From assembly GCA_024809215.1 (NCBI GenBank), contig JANUBW010000012.1, forward strand, positions 1 to 64,000: DNA of 64,000 nucleotides, in the 5' to 3' direction. The notes beneath the pieces were generated by a model, which did no database searches, was not told the origin of the DNA, and saw only the letters and a program-made list of their open reading frames with translations. Below, piece after piece: positions 35,527-42,959 of this stretch. The position numbers and the translations under genes were made by a program. The DNA is from Niastella sp. OAS944. Its GTDB lineage: Bacteria > Bacteroidota > Bacteroidia > Chitinophagales > Chitinophagaceae. Position 1 is the stretch's first letter; every line of letters starts with the position of its first letter.

Positions 35527-35757
35527 TCAAGAAGCATAATAATCAACTTTCCCATCCTGGGTCAGTTCAAATGTGATTTCATATTTCTTTTCGAATTCAT
35601 TCGCAGATTCCTGGCTGCATAGCCAGCCCATGTTGGGATCAGGCACATTGCCCATTTTATAACAATCTTCGGCTGCCGGCACCATTGCATCTTCAATTAT
35701 TTCGGCAATAATTCTTTCGCAGTTCTTACACTTTACATACAGCTTATTTGTGTCCAT
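35527..35757 (-). CDS. Small Cys-motif hypothetical protein, 76 aa
   Basis: Begins MDTNKLYVKCKNCERIIAE with a CxxC pair near residue 10 and two later cysteines, of which the one in GWLCSQES could complete a zinc site, so a small zinc-ribbon-like fold is possible. The C-terminus is strand-rich (YEITFELTQDGKVDYY). No named family. It shares the strand with the 167-aa gene, 42 bp apart. Confidence 0.65.
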   Translation of the reverse strand: MDTNKLYVKCKNCERIIAEIIEDAMVPAAEDCYKMGNVPDPNMGWLCSQESANEFEKKYEITFELTQDGKVDYYAS

Positions 35758-35900
35758 TTTATCTAAATCATTACTTATTAGGTCAAATATACCTGTTAAA
35801 ACGGCATTTTTTCAATCTCTAAGTATACTTGGCTTTTTTCCGCTTACCCCACTTCGTATGTTGCAATTCTAAAACAGATAAGTGTATGAAAGATTTTGTG

Positions 35901-35954
35901 CAGAACGGTAACGCTGTTACCTACATGCTTTTCTTGTATGGGTCACCCGTTCTG
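35901..35954. repeat. Nested hairpins upstream of the excisionase-like gene
   Basis: CAGAACGG (35901-35908) pairs with CCGTTCTG (35947-35954); within it GGTAAC-GCT-GTTACC (35907-35921) is a second perfect hairpin sharing two bases. The 35758-36062 gap has no gene. It lies at the start of the mobility module, so it could be a recombination-directionality binding site, a second transfer-related structure, or an attenuator. Confidence 0.5.
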
Positions 35955-36062
35955 TGGTGCAAGGCAACGTTTTCTATACGAGCCTCGCCCCACACTCTGC
36001 TATTTCCCTTTTTCCCTAAAGCATCTTTACATTATTAATTCACCATTAAACCAGTAACGTGT

Positions 36063-36398
36063 ATGAAAGAACTATCGCAACATGGCAACACGCCCATATT
36101 GTTTCCTTATGAGCCGACTATATACTGGCAAAACATCCGCCAGATTATCCGGGAAGAAGTAGCCAAAATAGAAAAAGACACGCCAAAAGGCAATGTGCTG
36201 GAAACACCCGGACTAATCTACAAACCACTTTTGAAGATCACGGAACTGTGTACCCTGTTCCAGGTCACCAAACCAACCATTTACAGCTGGATCAAAGTCG
36301 GCAAATTGAAACCGGTAAAAGTCAGGTCAAGGGTTTATTTCCTGTTCCAGGACGTACAAAAACTTATGAGTACGGAATCCCAGGACACGGATGCGTAA
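36063..36398 (+). CDS. Excisionase-like helix-turn-helix protein (HTH_17/MerR-type)
   Basis: 111 aa. The C-terminal half carries the winged-helix DNA-binding motif of excisionase-family proteins: LLKITELCTLFQVTKPTIYSWIKVGKLKPVKVRSRVYF, with the Thr-Ile-Tyr-Ser-Trp recognition helix and the Lys-Leu wing. The N-terminal half is a linker with QIIREEVAKIE. Proteins like this start the mobilization module of many Bacteroidetes integrative elements and direct excision or regulate mob genes. It is the first plus-strand gene of a run up to the WG-repeat gene. The codon context gtgtATGaa is shared with later genes of the module. Confidence 0.87.
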   Translation: MKELSQHGNTPILFPYEPTIYWQNIRQIIREEVAKIEKDTPKGNVLETPGLIYKPLLKITELCTLFQVTKPTIYSWIKVGKLKPVKVRSRVYFLFQDVQKLMSTESQDTDA

Positions 36399-36457
36399 CC
36401 GTTTCTTTTCACCAGCTCAATTGAAAACGCATTTATAACATTTAAAACTTAATTCTT

Positions 36458-36838
36458 ATGGCTGAATTTAAAAGGCAAACATTCCAGCTAAGTACCGGAA
36501 AGCAGATCAGGTTACACGGAAACAGTTTCTTTATTAACCGGAATTTGGAGATTGGCGAAGGCTTTGTCCCCAATGTCTTTTCCTTATTCGAGGAGCAATC
36601 GGACGGTAAACCATCCTCCACAGTATCAAACCCACACAAGTTAACACCTGAGGAGCTGGGCGAGCTGGCGGATTACAATATCCGGCTCTGGCTGGATCTA
36701 AAAGATAGTATCCGTAACAGTGGCATCAATAATCCCAAAGTTTTCAGCCGGGAATCTATTCGCGGGACAGATAATAATATCGCTGATTCTATCCCAAAAT
36801 ACAAACGGGAAAAACCTAATTCTAACAAAGAATCTTAA
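36458..36838 (+). CDS. Mobilization-island hypothetical protein, 126 aa
   Basis: A small soluble protein beginning MAEFKRQTFQLSTGKQIRLHGNSF with an N-terminal strand-rich part and a C-terminal helix (LTPEELGELADYNIRLWLDLKDSIRNSG) before a disordered Lys/Asn-rich tail. Unknown family. It is placed between the excisionase-like and primase-like genes (9 bp before the latter), a position often filled by a small conserved protein in Bacteroidetes mobilizable elements. Probably part of the replication/mobility module. Confidence 0.72.
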   Translation: MAEFKRQTFQLSTGKQIRLHGNSFFINRNLEIGEGFVPNVFSLFEEQSDGKPSSTVSNPHKLTPEELGELADYNIRLWLDLKDSIRNSGINNPKVFSRESIRGTDNNIADSIPKYKREKPNSNKES

Positions 36839-36847
36839 AACTAAAGT

Positions 36848-37789
36848 ATGAAACAGTTATCGTGTGAACAGGCAAAGCAGATTGATATGATCGATTACTT
36901 GTCTTCATTAAACCATCACCCACAAAGGGTGCATCACCAGGATTTTTGGTATCTGTCGCCATTACGTGAGGAACGGACAGCCTCCTTCAAAGTAAATAGA
37001 CCGCTCAATGTATGGTTCGATTTCGGACTCGGCAAGGGTGGCGACATTATTGATTTCACGACCCGATACCATAATTGCACAATCAGCGAAGCGCTTTTAA
37101 AACTATCAAGCTCTCAAAATCAGCCAACCCTTTCTTTTCAAACGCCTACTGTCTTTGGCGGGCCGATGGTGCCGTCTCTCCGCCTTGCTGGTGAAAAAAA
37201 GGAGGCCACAGACTCCAAAATTATGGTGCAAGACATCCGTCCATTGGCAGCAAACAGCCTGGTAGAATACCTGGCTAAAAGACATATCCCGCTGGAAATT
37301 GCCAGCAAATATTGTCAGGAAGTTGATTTTAGTCTTTATGGAAAACAGCATACCGTAATTGGTTTTCCGAACAATTCCGGAGGATTCGAGCTTCGAAACG
37401 AAAATTTTAAAGGTAGCAGTTCACCAAAAGACACCACTTTTATTGACAACAAAATGGAACACATCACCGTATTTGAAGGTTTCTTTTCCTTCCTTTCATT
37501 TTGCGCAATCAATAAAAGTGGCACCTCTCCCATTACAAACAACCTGATACTTAATTCGCTTTCATTTCTTGACAAAAGCCGGGAATTACTCGACAAACAT
37601 CTGCGTGTTCACTTGCTCTTAGACCAGGACACCGCAGGTAAAACCCATACGCAAAAAGCGTTGGACTGGAACCGGGATAAGTATATCGATAGAAGTGAAC
37701 TTTATCGTGGCCACAAGGATTTAAACGATTGGTTAATACATCACCAAACCCAATTACAGCAAAATCTACAGCCTAAACGACGGCTATAA
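36848..37789 (+). CDS. DNA primase-like protein (CHC2-like plus Toprim)
   Basis: 313 aa. The N-terminus resembles the DnaG/CHC2 fold (AKQIDMIDYLSSLNHHPQRV, then WYLSPLREERTASFKVNRPLNVWFDFGLGKGGDIIDF) but lacks the zinc cysteines, as in many island-borne primases. A Toprim domain follows, with the acidic Glu in ITVFEGFFSF and the DxD in VHLLLDQDTAGK. It would prime the lagging or complementary strand after conjugal transfer or support replication of the excised form. No helicase domain is attached. It lies directly upstream of the candidate oriT and mob genes. Confidence 0.88.
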   Translation: MKQLSCEQAKQIDMIDYLSSLNHHPQRVHHQDFWYLSPLREERTASFKVNRPLNVWFDFGLGKGGDIIDFTTRYHNCTISEALLKLSSSQNQPTLSFQTPTVFGGPMVPSLRLAGEKKEATDSKIMVQDIRPLAANSLVEYLAKRHIPLEIASKYCQEVDFSLYGKQHTVIGFPNNSGGFELRNENFKGSSSPKDTTFIDNKMEHITVFEGFFSFLSFCAINKSGTSPITNNLILNSLSFLDKSRELLDKHLRVHLLLDQDTAGKTHTQKALDWNRDKYIDRSELYRGHKDLNDWLIHHQTQLQQNLQPKRRL

Positions 37790-37860
37790 CAGCTTTATGC
37801 AATCGTGTTTGCTTTAATGCCACATCGAGCACAGCACGAAGGTGAAAACCATTAATACCA

Positions 37861-37956
37861 TTGGCCAGTTTTTATGGCGAGCGGTGTGTTTGTAGAACAA
37901 AAATTGCCTGATGGCCAAACACACGCTCGCTTTTTGCTCCCGCTGGTCGCAAAAAG
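37861..37956. other. Candidate origin of transfer (oriT)
   Basis: Immediately before the mobC-like and relaxase genes. GCGAGCGGTGTGTTTG (37877-37892) pairs with CAAACACACGCTCGC (37916-37930) over 15 bp with one bulged G. TTGGCCA (37861-37867) pairs with TGGCCAA (37912-37918) in competition. A second perfect repeat, CTTTTTGC (37930-37937)/GCAAAAAG (37949-37956), follows. Inverted repeats beside a nick site directly upstream of mob genes are the hallmark of mobilizable-element oriTs. The nick base cannot be read from sequence. Confidence 0.65.
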
Positions 37957-37984
37957 AAATACAAAATACATTAAACTGAAGTGT

Positions 37985-38338
37985 ATGAATCATGAGGAAA
38001 AGAAAAAGAGAAAAGCCGGAAGACCGGCTAAAAATATCAAAAAGGAGATAAATGCCAGTGTGCGGTTTAGTCGGGTCGAGTATTTTATAGTTAAAGAAAA
38101 AGCCGCCAGCTGTGGCTTCTCAGTTTCAAATTATATCCGCAGGGCATCTATTCATTCAACAATAACTCCGCGTTTAACGGCCGAAGAACAACTTTTAACC
38201 AGGCAATTAGTGGGCATGACCAACAACATGAATCAAATGGCAAAGGCCTGTCACCGGGAAGGATTATTTCAATCAATGGTCATTTTTGAGAAATACCGTC
38301 AGCAATTAAACGAGATCATTAAAAAATTGAAATCATGA
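37985..38338 (+). CDS. MobC-like relaxosome accessory protein
   Basis: 117 aa from the ATG at 37985; the frame is open further upstream through the oriT hairpins, which is why the later start is preferred. A basic N-terminus (EEKKKRKAGRPAKNIKK) is followed by a ribbon-helix-helix-like segment (INASVRFSRVEYFIVKEKAASCGFSVSNYIRRAS) and the MobC-type helical end with LVGMTNNMNQMAKACHREG. It binds oriT and helps the relaxase to nick. It overlaps the relaxase start by 4 bp, so the two are co-translated. Confidence 0.88.
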   Translation: MNHEEKKKRKAGRPAKNIKKEINASVRFSRVEYFIVKEKAASCGFSVSNYIRRASIHSTITPRLTAEEQLLTRQLVGMTNNMNQMAKACHREGLFQSMVIFEKYRQQLNEIIKKLKS

Positions 38339-39342
38339 TCAGCAAAGTAGTTCCTGCCGATTCTGTTTATCATACCTGCCGCTACATCTGCAATAAACCA
38401 GGATCAGAAGTATTGGCAACCGATGGTGTGCGAGAATTTGATTACAAGTTGATGGCAGAGGATTTTATCCGCCAGCAGCAATTACGTCCGGGAAAACAAA
38501 AAGCATTTTTTCACGGTATACTAAGTTTTCATCCCACAGAAAAACCATCAAATGAAACATTAACGACAATTGCCGCACAGTACCTGGATCGATTAGGAAT
38601 TGTAGACACCCAGTATTCAATCGTTAAACATACCGATAGATCACACCTGCACCTGCATGTTGTTGCCAATATGGTTGACAATAATGGTAATGTCATAAAA
38701 GATAATTTCACAGGAATGCGGGGCAAGAAAGTAGCCCAACAGCTTACACAGGAATACAAATTAATACCCGCTATAAAAAAGGATTTGGCCCTTACCAACC
38801 TGGAAAACATGAACGAGCATGAGGTTGTCCGGTATAAGATATACATGGCCATTGCAGAAAATCTGCCGAATTGTAATTCATTAAATGATCTCGTAACGCG
38901 GCTGAAACATCAGGGTATTGACACGCAATTTAAATACAAGGGACAAACACAAGAGATACAAGGTGTAAGTTTTAAAACAGGTAATTACTCCTTTAAAGGC
39001 AGCCAGGTTGACCGAAAATTTTCATTTGCGGGATTACAGAAAGCGCTTACAGATGGAATAAAAGAAAATCTTGATACTGTACCCGACGAAAAAGAAGAAA
39101 CGATTCAACACACGAGCACCAAAGAAACTTTTAGGAAAATTCATTCTTTATCAAAAAGTAATTCGCAAAATACGTTCTCAGACGGCGGATACAAAAGAGC
39201 CGCCGATGTTCTCAAACAAATGAATAAAGCATTTGATGATCTTGTTAAACCTGAACATTCGGATGATCATCTACCCTATGAACTTACTCAGGAAGGATAT
39301 CGGCGTAAGAAAAAGAAACAGTCGCACAAGCATAAACGGTAA
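38335..39342 (+). CDS. Relaxase/mobilization nuclease (MobA-VirD2 superfamily)
   Basis: 335 aa. The catalytic histidine triad is clear as HLHLH at 104-108 (DRSHLHLHVVANMVD), preceded by a second His at 99 (KHTD) and an N-terminal tyrosine region (VYHTCRYICN), where a Tyr should form the covalent link to DNA. The C-terminal part has Lys-rich tails (RRKKKKQSHKHKR). Length and motifs fit the relaxases of Bacteroidetes mobilizable transposons. It would nick oriT in the preceding 400 bp. No T4CP or mating-pair gene accompanies it in this window, so transfer needs a helper plasmid or conjugative element. Confidence 0.93.
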   Translation: MISKVVPADSVYHTCRYICNKPGSEVLATDGVREFDYKLMAEDFIRQQQLRPGKQKAFFHGILSFHPTEKPSNETLTTIAAQYLDRLGIVDTQYSIVKHTDRSHLHLHVVANMVDNNGNVIKDNFTGMRGKKVAQQLTQEYKLIPAIKKDLALTNLENMNEHEVVRYKIYMAIAENLPNCNSLNDLVTRLKHQGIDTQFKYKGQTQEIQGVSFKTGNYSFKGSQVDRKFSFAGLQKALTDGIKENLDTVPDEKEETIQHTSTKETFRKIHSLSKSNSQNTFSDGGYKRAADVLKQMNKAFDDLVKPEHSDDHLPYELTQEGYRRKKKKQSHKHKR

Positions 39343-39363
39343 GTATTGAACCATTAAAAATGT

Positions 39364-39958
39364 ATGAATATGACGGAACAGAATCGTGAAATATCTACCC
39401 CTTTTGCAGAGGTGGTAACAAATAAAATACAAAAACAGGGGGAACAAATTTCTGCAATTGAGAAAAAGCTGGAGACAGTTGCCGACACTTCACCGGTTTT
39501 ACTGGAAATAAAAAAACAGCTAACAGAAATTAAGGTAGCCATTATTGCTATAAAATTCCCCACCAAACAAATGGAAGAATTGTCGGGGAATATGGCTACT
39601 GGTGTTGCATTATTAAAACAGCCGGTAGAAAATAAAGTAATACATCATCACCATGTTCATAAGATCATCCTAATTTCTGCAGTATTATTTATTCTGCTAT
39701 GCCTGGTATGCTGCGGCTGGTATAATACTGCCCAAAAGCTGGATATACATAAGGCGAACGATTTTAAATACCGCCACCTTAAACTAAAAAGCAATCAATT
39801 TACAACAACTGCTTATTATCACCGACAGCTTATACAAGACCCAGCCGGATTTTTCTAAAGCAGTTCTGCAAGGAGAAGACTCCATTCGTAATATGATACA
39901 GATGCAGGTGGATGTAAAAGAAGCAGAGGTGAAGGAATTGAAAAAGAAGATGAAATAG
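39364..39958 (+). pseudogene. Mobilization-module membrane protein with an apparent frameshift
   Basis: The main frame from ATG 39364 gives 164 aa ending in PAGFF at 39858: a coiled-coil N-terminus (KLETVADTSPVLLEIKKQL), a His-rich patch and one TM helix near residue 100 (IILISAVLFILLCLVCCGW). After AYY at about 39814 the plus-one frame instead continues TDSLYKTQPDFSKAVLQ and runs in a good coiled-coil-like frame to a stop at 39956-39958. Removing one C near 39815 joins them, so the gene is frameshifted, or the base is an error. Such membrane proteins follow relaxase genes in related elements. Confidence 0.7.
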
Positions 39959-39992
39959 GTATGGAAATATCGAATTAAAGAATCTATCAATT

Positions 39993-40595
39993 ATGCGACT
40001 TTTGTTAATATTTATTTTTATTGTTTCATTTCTGATGAACTGCAAGGATCAAAGAATTAAGTACCATTCGAAATTTGAAAAAATCCGTCCAGCAGACACC
40101 ATTTTTCATTTAAGTCCCATTTTAATTGACAATTGTTGGGGGTTTGCCGATTCATCAGAAAAAATCAAAATACCGCCTCACTTTGACGGTGTTTTACATT
40201 TTACAAGCTCCCTGGCTTTAGTGTGGGATAGTCACAAGTGCGGTTATATTGACACTGCTGGCAATATTGTTATTCCCTTAATTTATGACAGGGCTTTACC
40301 TTTTTTCGAGAACAAAGCTGTTGCCTGCTCGAACGGAAAATGTGGATTTATTGATACAACTGGCAAAACAGAACAAGGCTTTATCTTTGATGATTGTCGA
40401 AGTTTTTCTGAAGAGATGGCACCTGTAATGCTGAAAGAAAAATGGGGTTACGTTGACAAAAAAGGAAATATTGTGATAGACTATAAATTTGAAATGGCCG
40501 AATTATTTGATGGTGATAGTACGATGGTTATGTTGGACGGTGAATATCGTTGGATAGACAAAAAAGGAAATTTTGTTGATACTTTGATAAACTAG
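39993..40595 (+). CDS. WG-repeat lipoprotein
   Basis: 200 aa with a hydrophobic N-terminus ending in the lipobox SFLMNC at residue 17. The mature part has WG-type repeats: WGFADSSEKIKIPPHFDGV, CGYIDTAGNIVIPLIYDRA, CGFIDTTGKTEQGFIFDDC, WGYVDKKGNIVIDYKFEMA and a last degenerate copy. WG repeats form beta structures of unknown binding role; some are found near toxins. Four to five copies are present, fewer than in most WG proteins. A terminator hairpin follows the stop by 10 bp. It is cargo behind the mobility module. Confidence 0.88.
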   Translation: MRLLLIFIFIVSFLMNCKDQRIKYHSKFEKIRPADTIFHLSPILIDNCWGFADSSEKIKIPPHFDGVLHFTSSLALVWDSHKCGYIDTAGNIVIPLIYDRALPFFENKAVACSNGKCGFIDTTGKTEQGFIFDDCRSFSEEMAPVMLKEKWGYVDKKGNIVIDYKFEMAELFDGDSTMVMLDGEYRWIDKKGNFVDTLIN

Positions 40596-40604
40596 CAATT
40601 AAAA

Positions 40605-40634
40605 AAAGTCCCAGTGTCGACACACCGGGACTTT
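40605..40634. terminator. Bidirectional terminator hairpin
   Basis: AAAGTCCC (40605-40612) pairs with GGGACTTT (40627-40634), extended by GTGT/ACAC inside. An A-run precedes and a T-containing tail follows the stem, so it can serve both the plus-strand WG gene (stop 40595) and the minus-strand XRE-like gene (stop 40662). Confidence 0.78.
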
Positions 40635-40661
40635 ATGGTATAATGGCTCTGATTAGCAATT

Positions 40662-41081
40662 TTAACAGCGGCTTATACTGGCCAACTTTTGTTTATAATC
40701 TTCTATTTGCGCTTTGGCATACGAAATAATCTCTTTCTGCGCCTGGTTTAGATCTTTAGTTAAGCTTAACTCTGTTTGCAAGAGCTTAACCTGTTCCGTG
40801 AGCTTTTGAATTTGTTCTTTAAAAATATCTACCTCGAAATTCAACTGGGCAACCTGATCATTGCGCAGGCTCTTAAGTGGCTCTTCGACATAGTAGAAAT
40901 TAAAAAAATCTATTTTAAGCGCCTCGGAAATAGTCATCAACAATTCAGTTGACATCGATTCTCGGTCGTATATGTCAGGTATCGTTTTTTCATTTTTGTG
41001 TATCAATGCGCCAAATTCCTTATAAGTGAGTCGTTTTCTCTCTACCTCCACTTGAATGATGCTTCCAATGTGTACACTCAT
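40662..41081 (-). CDS. XRE-like regulator with C-terminal coiled coil
   Basis: 139 aa. Residues about 8-60 resemble a degenerate helix-turn-helix (VEVERKRLTYKEFGALIHKNEKTIPDIYDRESMSTELLMTISEALKIDFF). From about 70 a continuous heptad-type coiled coil runs to the end (FKEQIQKLTEQVKLLQTELSLTKDLNQAQKEIISYAKAQIEDYKQKL), suggesting oligomerisation. It is the last of several small minus-strand genes (40.6-42.5 kb) that look like a regulatory module. Probably controls the mobility or cargo genes; the target is unknown. Confidence 0.8.
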   Translation of the reverse strand: MSVHIGSIIQVEVERKRLTYKEFGALIHKNEKTIPDIYDRESMSTELLMTISEALKIDFFNFYYVEEPLKSLRNDQVAQLNFEVDIFKEQIQKLTEQVKLLQTELSLTKDLNQAQKEIISYAKAQIEDYKQKLASISRC

Positions 41082-41087
41082 GACCCG

Positions 41088-41363
41088 TCATTGTTTTCTT
41101 ATTCTTAGGTTAAGTTCATATACGGCCATATTGAGCATTAGAAAGGTCTCCAGAAAGAATATTATTTCGCCAATTTCCTTATCTGGATTAATAAATGCTG
41201 CATTTTCTGAACCCATTGCTCCTTTGAATAATCGCCAAAGGGTAATATTCACATCTTCCTGTGTCCATATATCATAGAATAATTTTATCACTTCTTCAGG
41301 CGATTCGATATTTTTTTTACTAAAAAAACAACCATCTTTAAATATGTTATTTTTGTCTATCAT
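41088..41363 (-). CDS. Hypothetical protein, 91 aa
   Basis: A small helical protein (EEVIKLFYDIWTQEDVNITLWRLFKGAMG; EIGEIIFFLETFLMLNMAVYELNLRIRK). No recognised motif. It starts 8 bp after the 68-aa HTH gene and ends 6 bp before the XRE-like gene, so the three are one operon. Short helical partners like this are seen next to regulators in mobile elements. Confidence 0.68.
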   Translation of the reverse strand: MIDKNNIFKDGCFFSKKNIESPEEVIKLFYDIWTQEDVNITLWRLFKGAMGSENAAFINPDKEIGEIIFFLETFLMLNMAVYELNLRIRKQ

Positions 41364-41371
41364 AGCTGATA

Positions 41372-41578
41372 TTAATAATTAGTCATTTCAAATATTTCGC
41401 TATCACCCAAACCAGTTACCTCCCTGATCACCTGCATGGCTGCCGCTTTTGTTAAATTGTCACTATTCTTTTGAATATACCGTGATATGGTAAATTCAGT
41501 ACATCCTAGCACATCCATCAATCGGCGGCGGGTGGTAGGGTTATTTATTGCTTTGAGTGCTTTTTGAGTAAGTTTCAT
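41372..41578 (-). CDS. Small HTH protein, 68 aa
   Basis: The sequence RRRLMDVLGCTEFTISRYIQKNSDNLTKAAAMQVI fits a single DNA-binding helix-turn-helix with the recognition helix FTISRYIQ, similar to small phage or island repressors. It opens the three-gene minus-strand operon. Together with the XRE-like gene it gives two regulators in 1 kb. Confidence 0.72.
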   Translation of the reverse strand: MKLTQKALKAINNPTTRRRLMDVLGCTEFTISRYIQKNSDNLTKAAAMQVIREVTGLGDSEIFEMTNY

Positions 41579-41719
41579 AAGTGGAAAGGTTTTAACGGCT
41601 TGATTATTGGAATCGCAGTAGGATTAAAAACGGGCCTTGAAATAGATTTTGAGGAAGGTAAACAGATGCTACTTCTGATTTCTGATACGTGATATTTTCT
41701 CTTTGAGATGTTTTAACAT

Positions 41720-42148
41720 CTATTCATACCTGTTCTTTTCTTCAAGTATATCTCCTAAAGACAAATGATCTGTATAGCCACACTCCCATTTTGATTTATC
41801 CAGACGTGCCAGATTCGCCTTAGAAAACCGGATATTGTTACAAAACTCAATTACCTTCTGAAGTAATTCGCATAAAAAATAAAAATTGTCTCCAAAAAGC
41901 TTTTCTATATCATCACCTACCTTCCTATCAGTAACAAAAAAATATAAGGCCGATGCGGCCGCATCTGAAAAGACTGTCGTTCCCACGTCAACACCATGAG
42001 AAGAGAAAAAGAAATATACAGAGTTGGCAATATCTTCCTCATTAATAGTCTGGTCAGATAACTCCAGGAACTCATCAATTACTTGTATTAGCTTCTCCTC
42101 AGCTTTTACCCTTTCGGTGTCGATGGAAGGCTTTGTTTGAGTTTCCAT
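41720..42148 (-). CDS. Hypothetical helical protein, 142 aa
   Basis: A soluble, acidic all-alpha protein (AEEKLIQVIDEFLELSDQTINEEDIANSVYFFFSSHG; LFGDNFYFLCELLQKVIEFCNNI). No motif or signal peptide. It stands 141 bp from the HTH gene and 42 bp after the 87-aa gene. Probably a conserved accessory gene of this element family; function unknown. Confidence 0.68.
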   Translation of the reverse strand: METQTKPSIDTERVKAEEKLIQVIDEFLELSDQTINEEDIANSVYFFFSSHGVDVGTTVFSDAAASALYFFVTDRKVGDDIEKLFGDNFYFLCELLQKVIEFCNNIRFSKANLARLDKSKWECGYTDHLSLGDILEEKNRYE

Positions 42149-42190
42149 TTTAAGCGCATTAGGTTAGCAAATAATTGAGGCGGGTGACGG

Positions 42191-42454
42191 TTAGTTAATT
42201 CTTCTAGTGTGGATACCTTTTTTTAGCTTTCTTCTCTCTTTTTTCCGGCGCTGTTTATGAACACGATTCCTTAATACAAATGCAGCTTCAATTAATTCCT
42301 CCATCTTTTCATAGAAATACATATGATTACTACGCTCATGGGGATCGCTGGAAATACTACGTGCGCTGGAAACGACTTCAGTAAGCCAATCCCAAAATAT
42401 TTGCCGGGTCTCGTTTAAATGGTAACATTGAAAGAACTCTTCAAAAACCTCCAA
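42191..42454 (-). CDS. Hypothetical protein, about 87 aa, start uncertain
   Basis: The coding-like sequence (FEEFFQCYHLNETRQIFWDWL; then NHMYFYEKMEELIEAAFVLRNRV) has a strongly basic tail (HKQRRKKERRKLKKG). No ATG fits: the TTG at 42452-42454 is the only clear start, yet the frame upstream (RLDEDQIRNPLEVFEEF) continues to look coding back to a TAA near 42515. The gene therefore either uses a non-ATG start or has lost its 5' end. The 42455-42600 stretch upstream holds no other gene. Confidence 0.6.
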   Translation of the reverse strand: MEVFEEFFQCYHLNETRQIFWDWLTEVVSSARSISSDPHERSNHMYFYEKMEELIEAAFVLRNRVHKQRRKKERRKLKKGIHTRRIN

Positions 42455-42684
42455 AGGATTGCGTATTTGGTCCTCATCGAGCCGAAGCGGCTGATTGTAC
42501 AGTGTGGATGCTTGTTATAGGTTTTGCCAGAAAATGATATCCCAGGGCGGGCGACTAATGGCTCATTCATGTGAAAAAATTTTAGGTTACATGATATGGT
42601 TTGATGAGCCTTGAGGAGGTAGGTTTGAAAACGATTAAAAACCGGCCAAACACGTATATAAAAGGGTTGGTGCCTACCGCCCCT

Positions 42685-42857
42685 GCCACACAGGCCCTGA
42701 GAAGCCCCCTACCGAATGGTAGGCAAATGCGAAGGAGCAAAATAGGCCCAACCCTATATTGTAAATATAGAGATTGGGCTTCACTTACTCTCGCATTTGT
42801 TGAATTTCTCAGGTTCGTGTGGCGAGACTCGTGAATAAACCTCTTTTACAAGAGGTA
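42685..42857 (+). ncRNA. Highly structured sequence, candidate non-coding RNA (unidentified)
   Basis: Six helices are visible. Outer: GCCACAC (42685-42691)/GTGTGGC (42817-42823) and CCTGAGAA (42696-42703)/TTCTCAGG (42806-42813). Hairpin: CCTACC-GAAT-GGTAGG (42708-42723). Next: CAAATGCGA (42724-42732)/TCGCATTTG (42791-42799). Then GCCCAA (42746-42751)/TTGGGC (42774-42779) and CTATATT (42754-42760)/AATATAG (42764-42770). A terminator-like ACCTCTT-TTAC-AAGAGGT hairpin follows (42839-42857). All arms are perfect, forming a closed branched structure of about 140 nt. A 77-codon frame also runs through it from a TTG, but the pairing explains the sequence better. Strand and function are inferred; no reverse transcriptase gene is near. 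Confidence 0.55.
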
Positions 42858-42892
42858 GTTTCCAATTATACACAAGATAGAGAAAAATATCT

Positions 42893-42918
42893 CAATTTGG
42901 TCGAATTCGACCAAATTG
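42893..42918. promoter_or_regulatory. 26-bp perfect palindrome, operator candidate
   Basis: The half-site CAATTTGGTCGAA is followed directly by its exact reverse complement, with a GAATTC core at the centre. It lies 42 bp upstream of the XRE-type regulator start at 42960 and 35 bp downstream of the structured sequence. A perfect palindrome of this length is typical of a dimeric repressor site, probably for the adjacent XRE protein. Confidence 0.7.
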
Positions 42919-42959
42919 TTTTCCACAAATGTTTCCATCTTTCTTTTTTAAGAAACACT

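Noticed and set aside
42601-42834. TTG-started 77-codon frame across the structured sequence
   Set aside because: The extensive perfect pairing explains the base order better than coding. The start is weak and no family is recognised.
42660-42860. Retron ncRNA (msr-msd)
   Set aside because: No reverse transcriptase gene is seen anywhere in the window.
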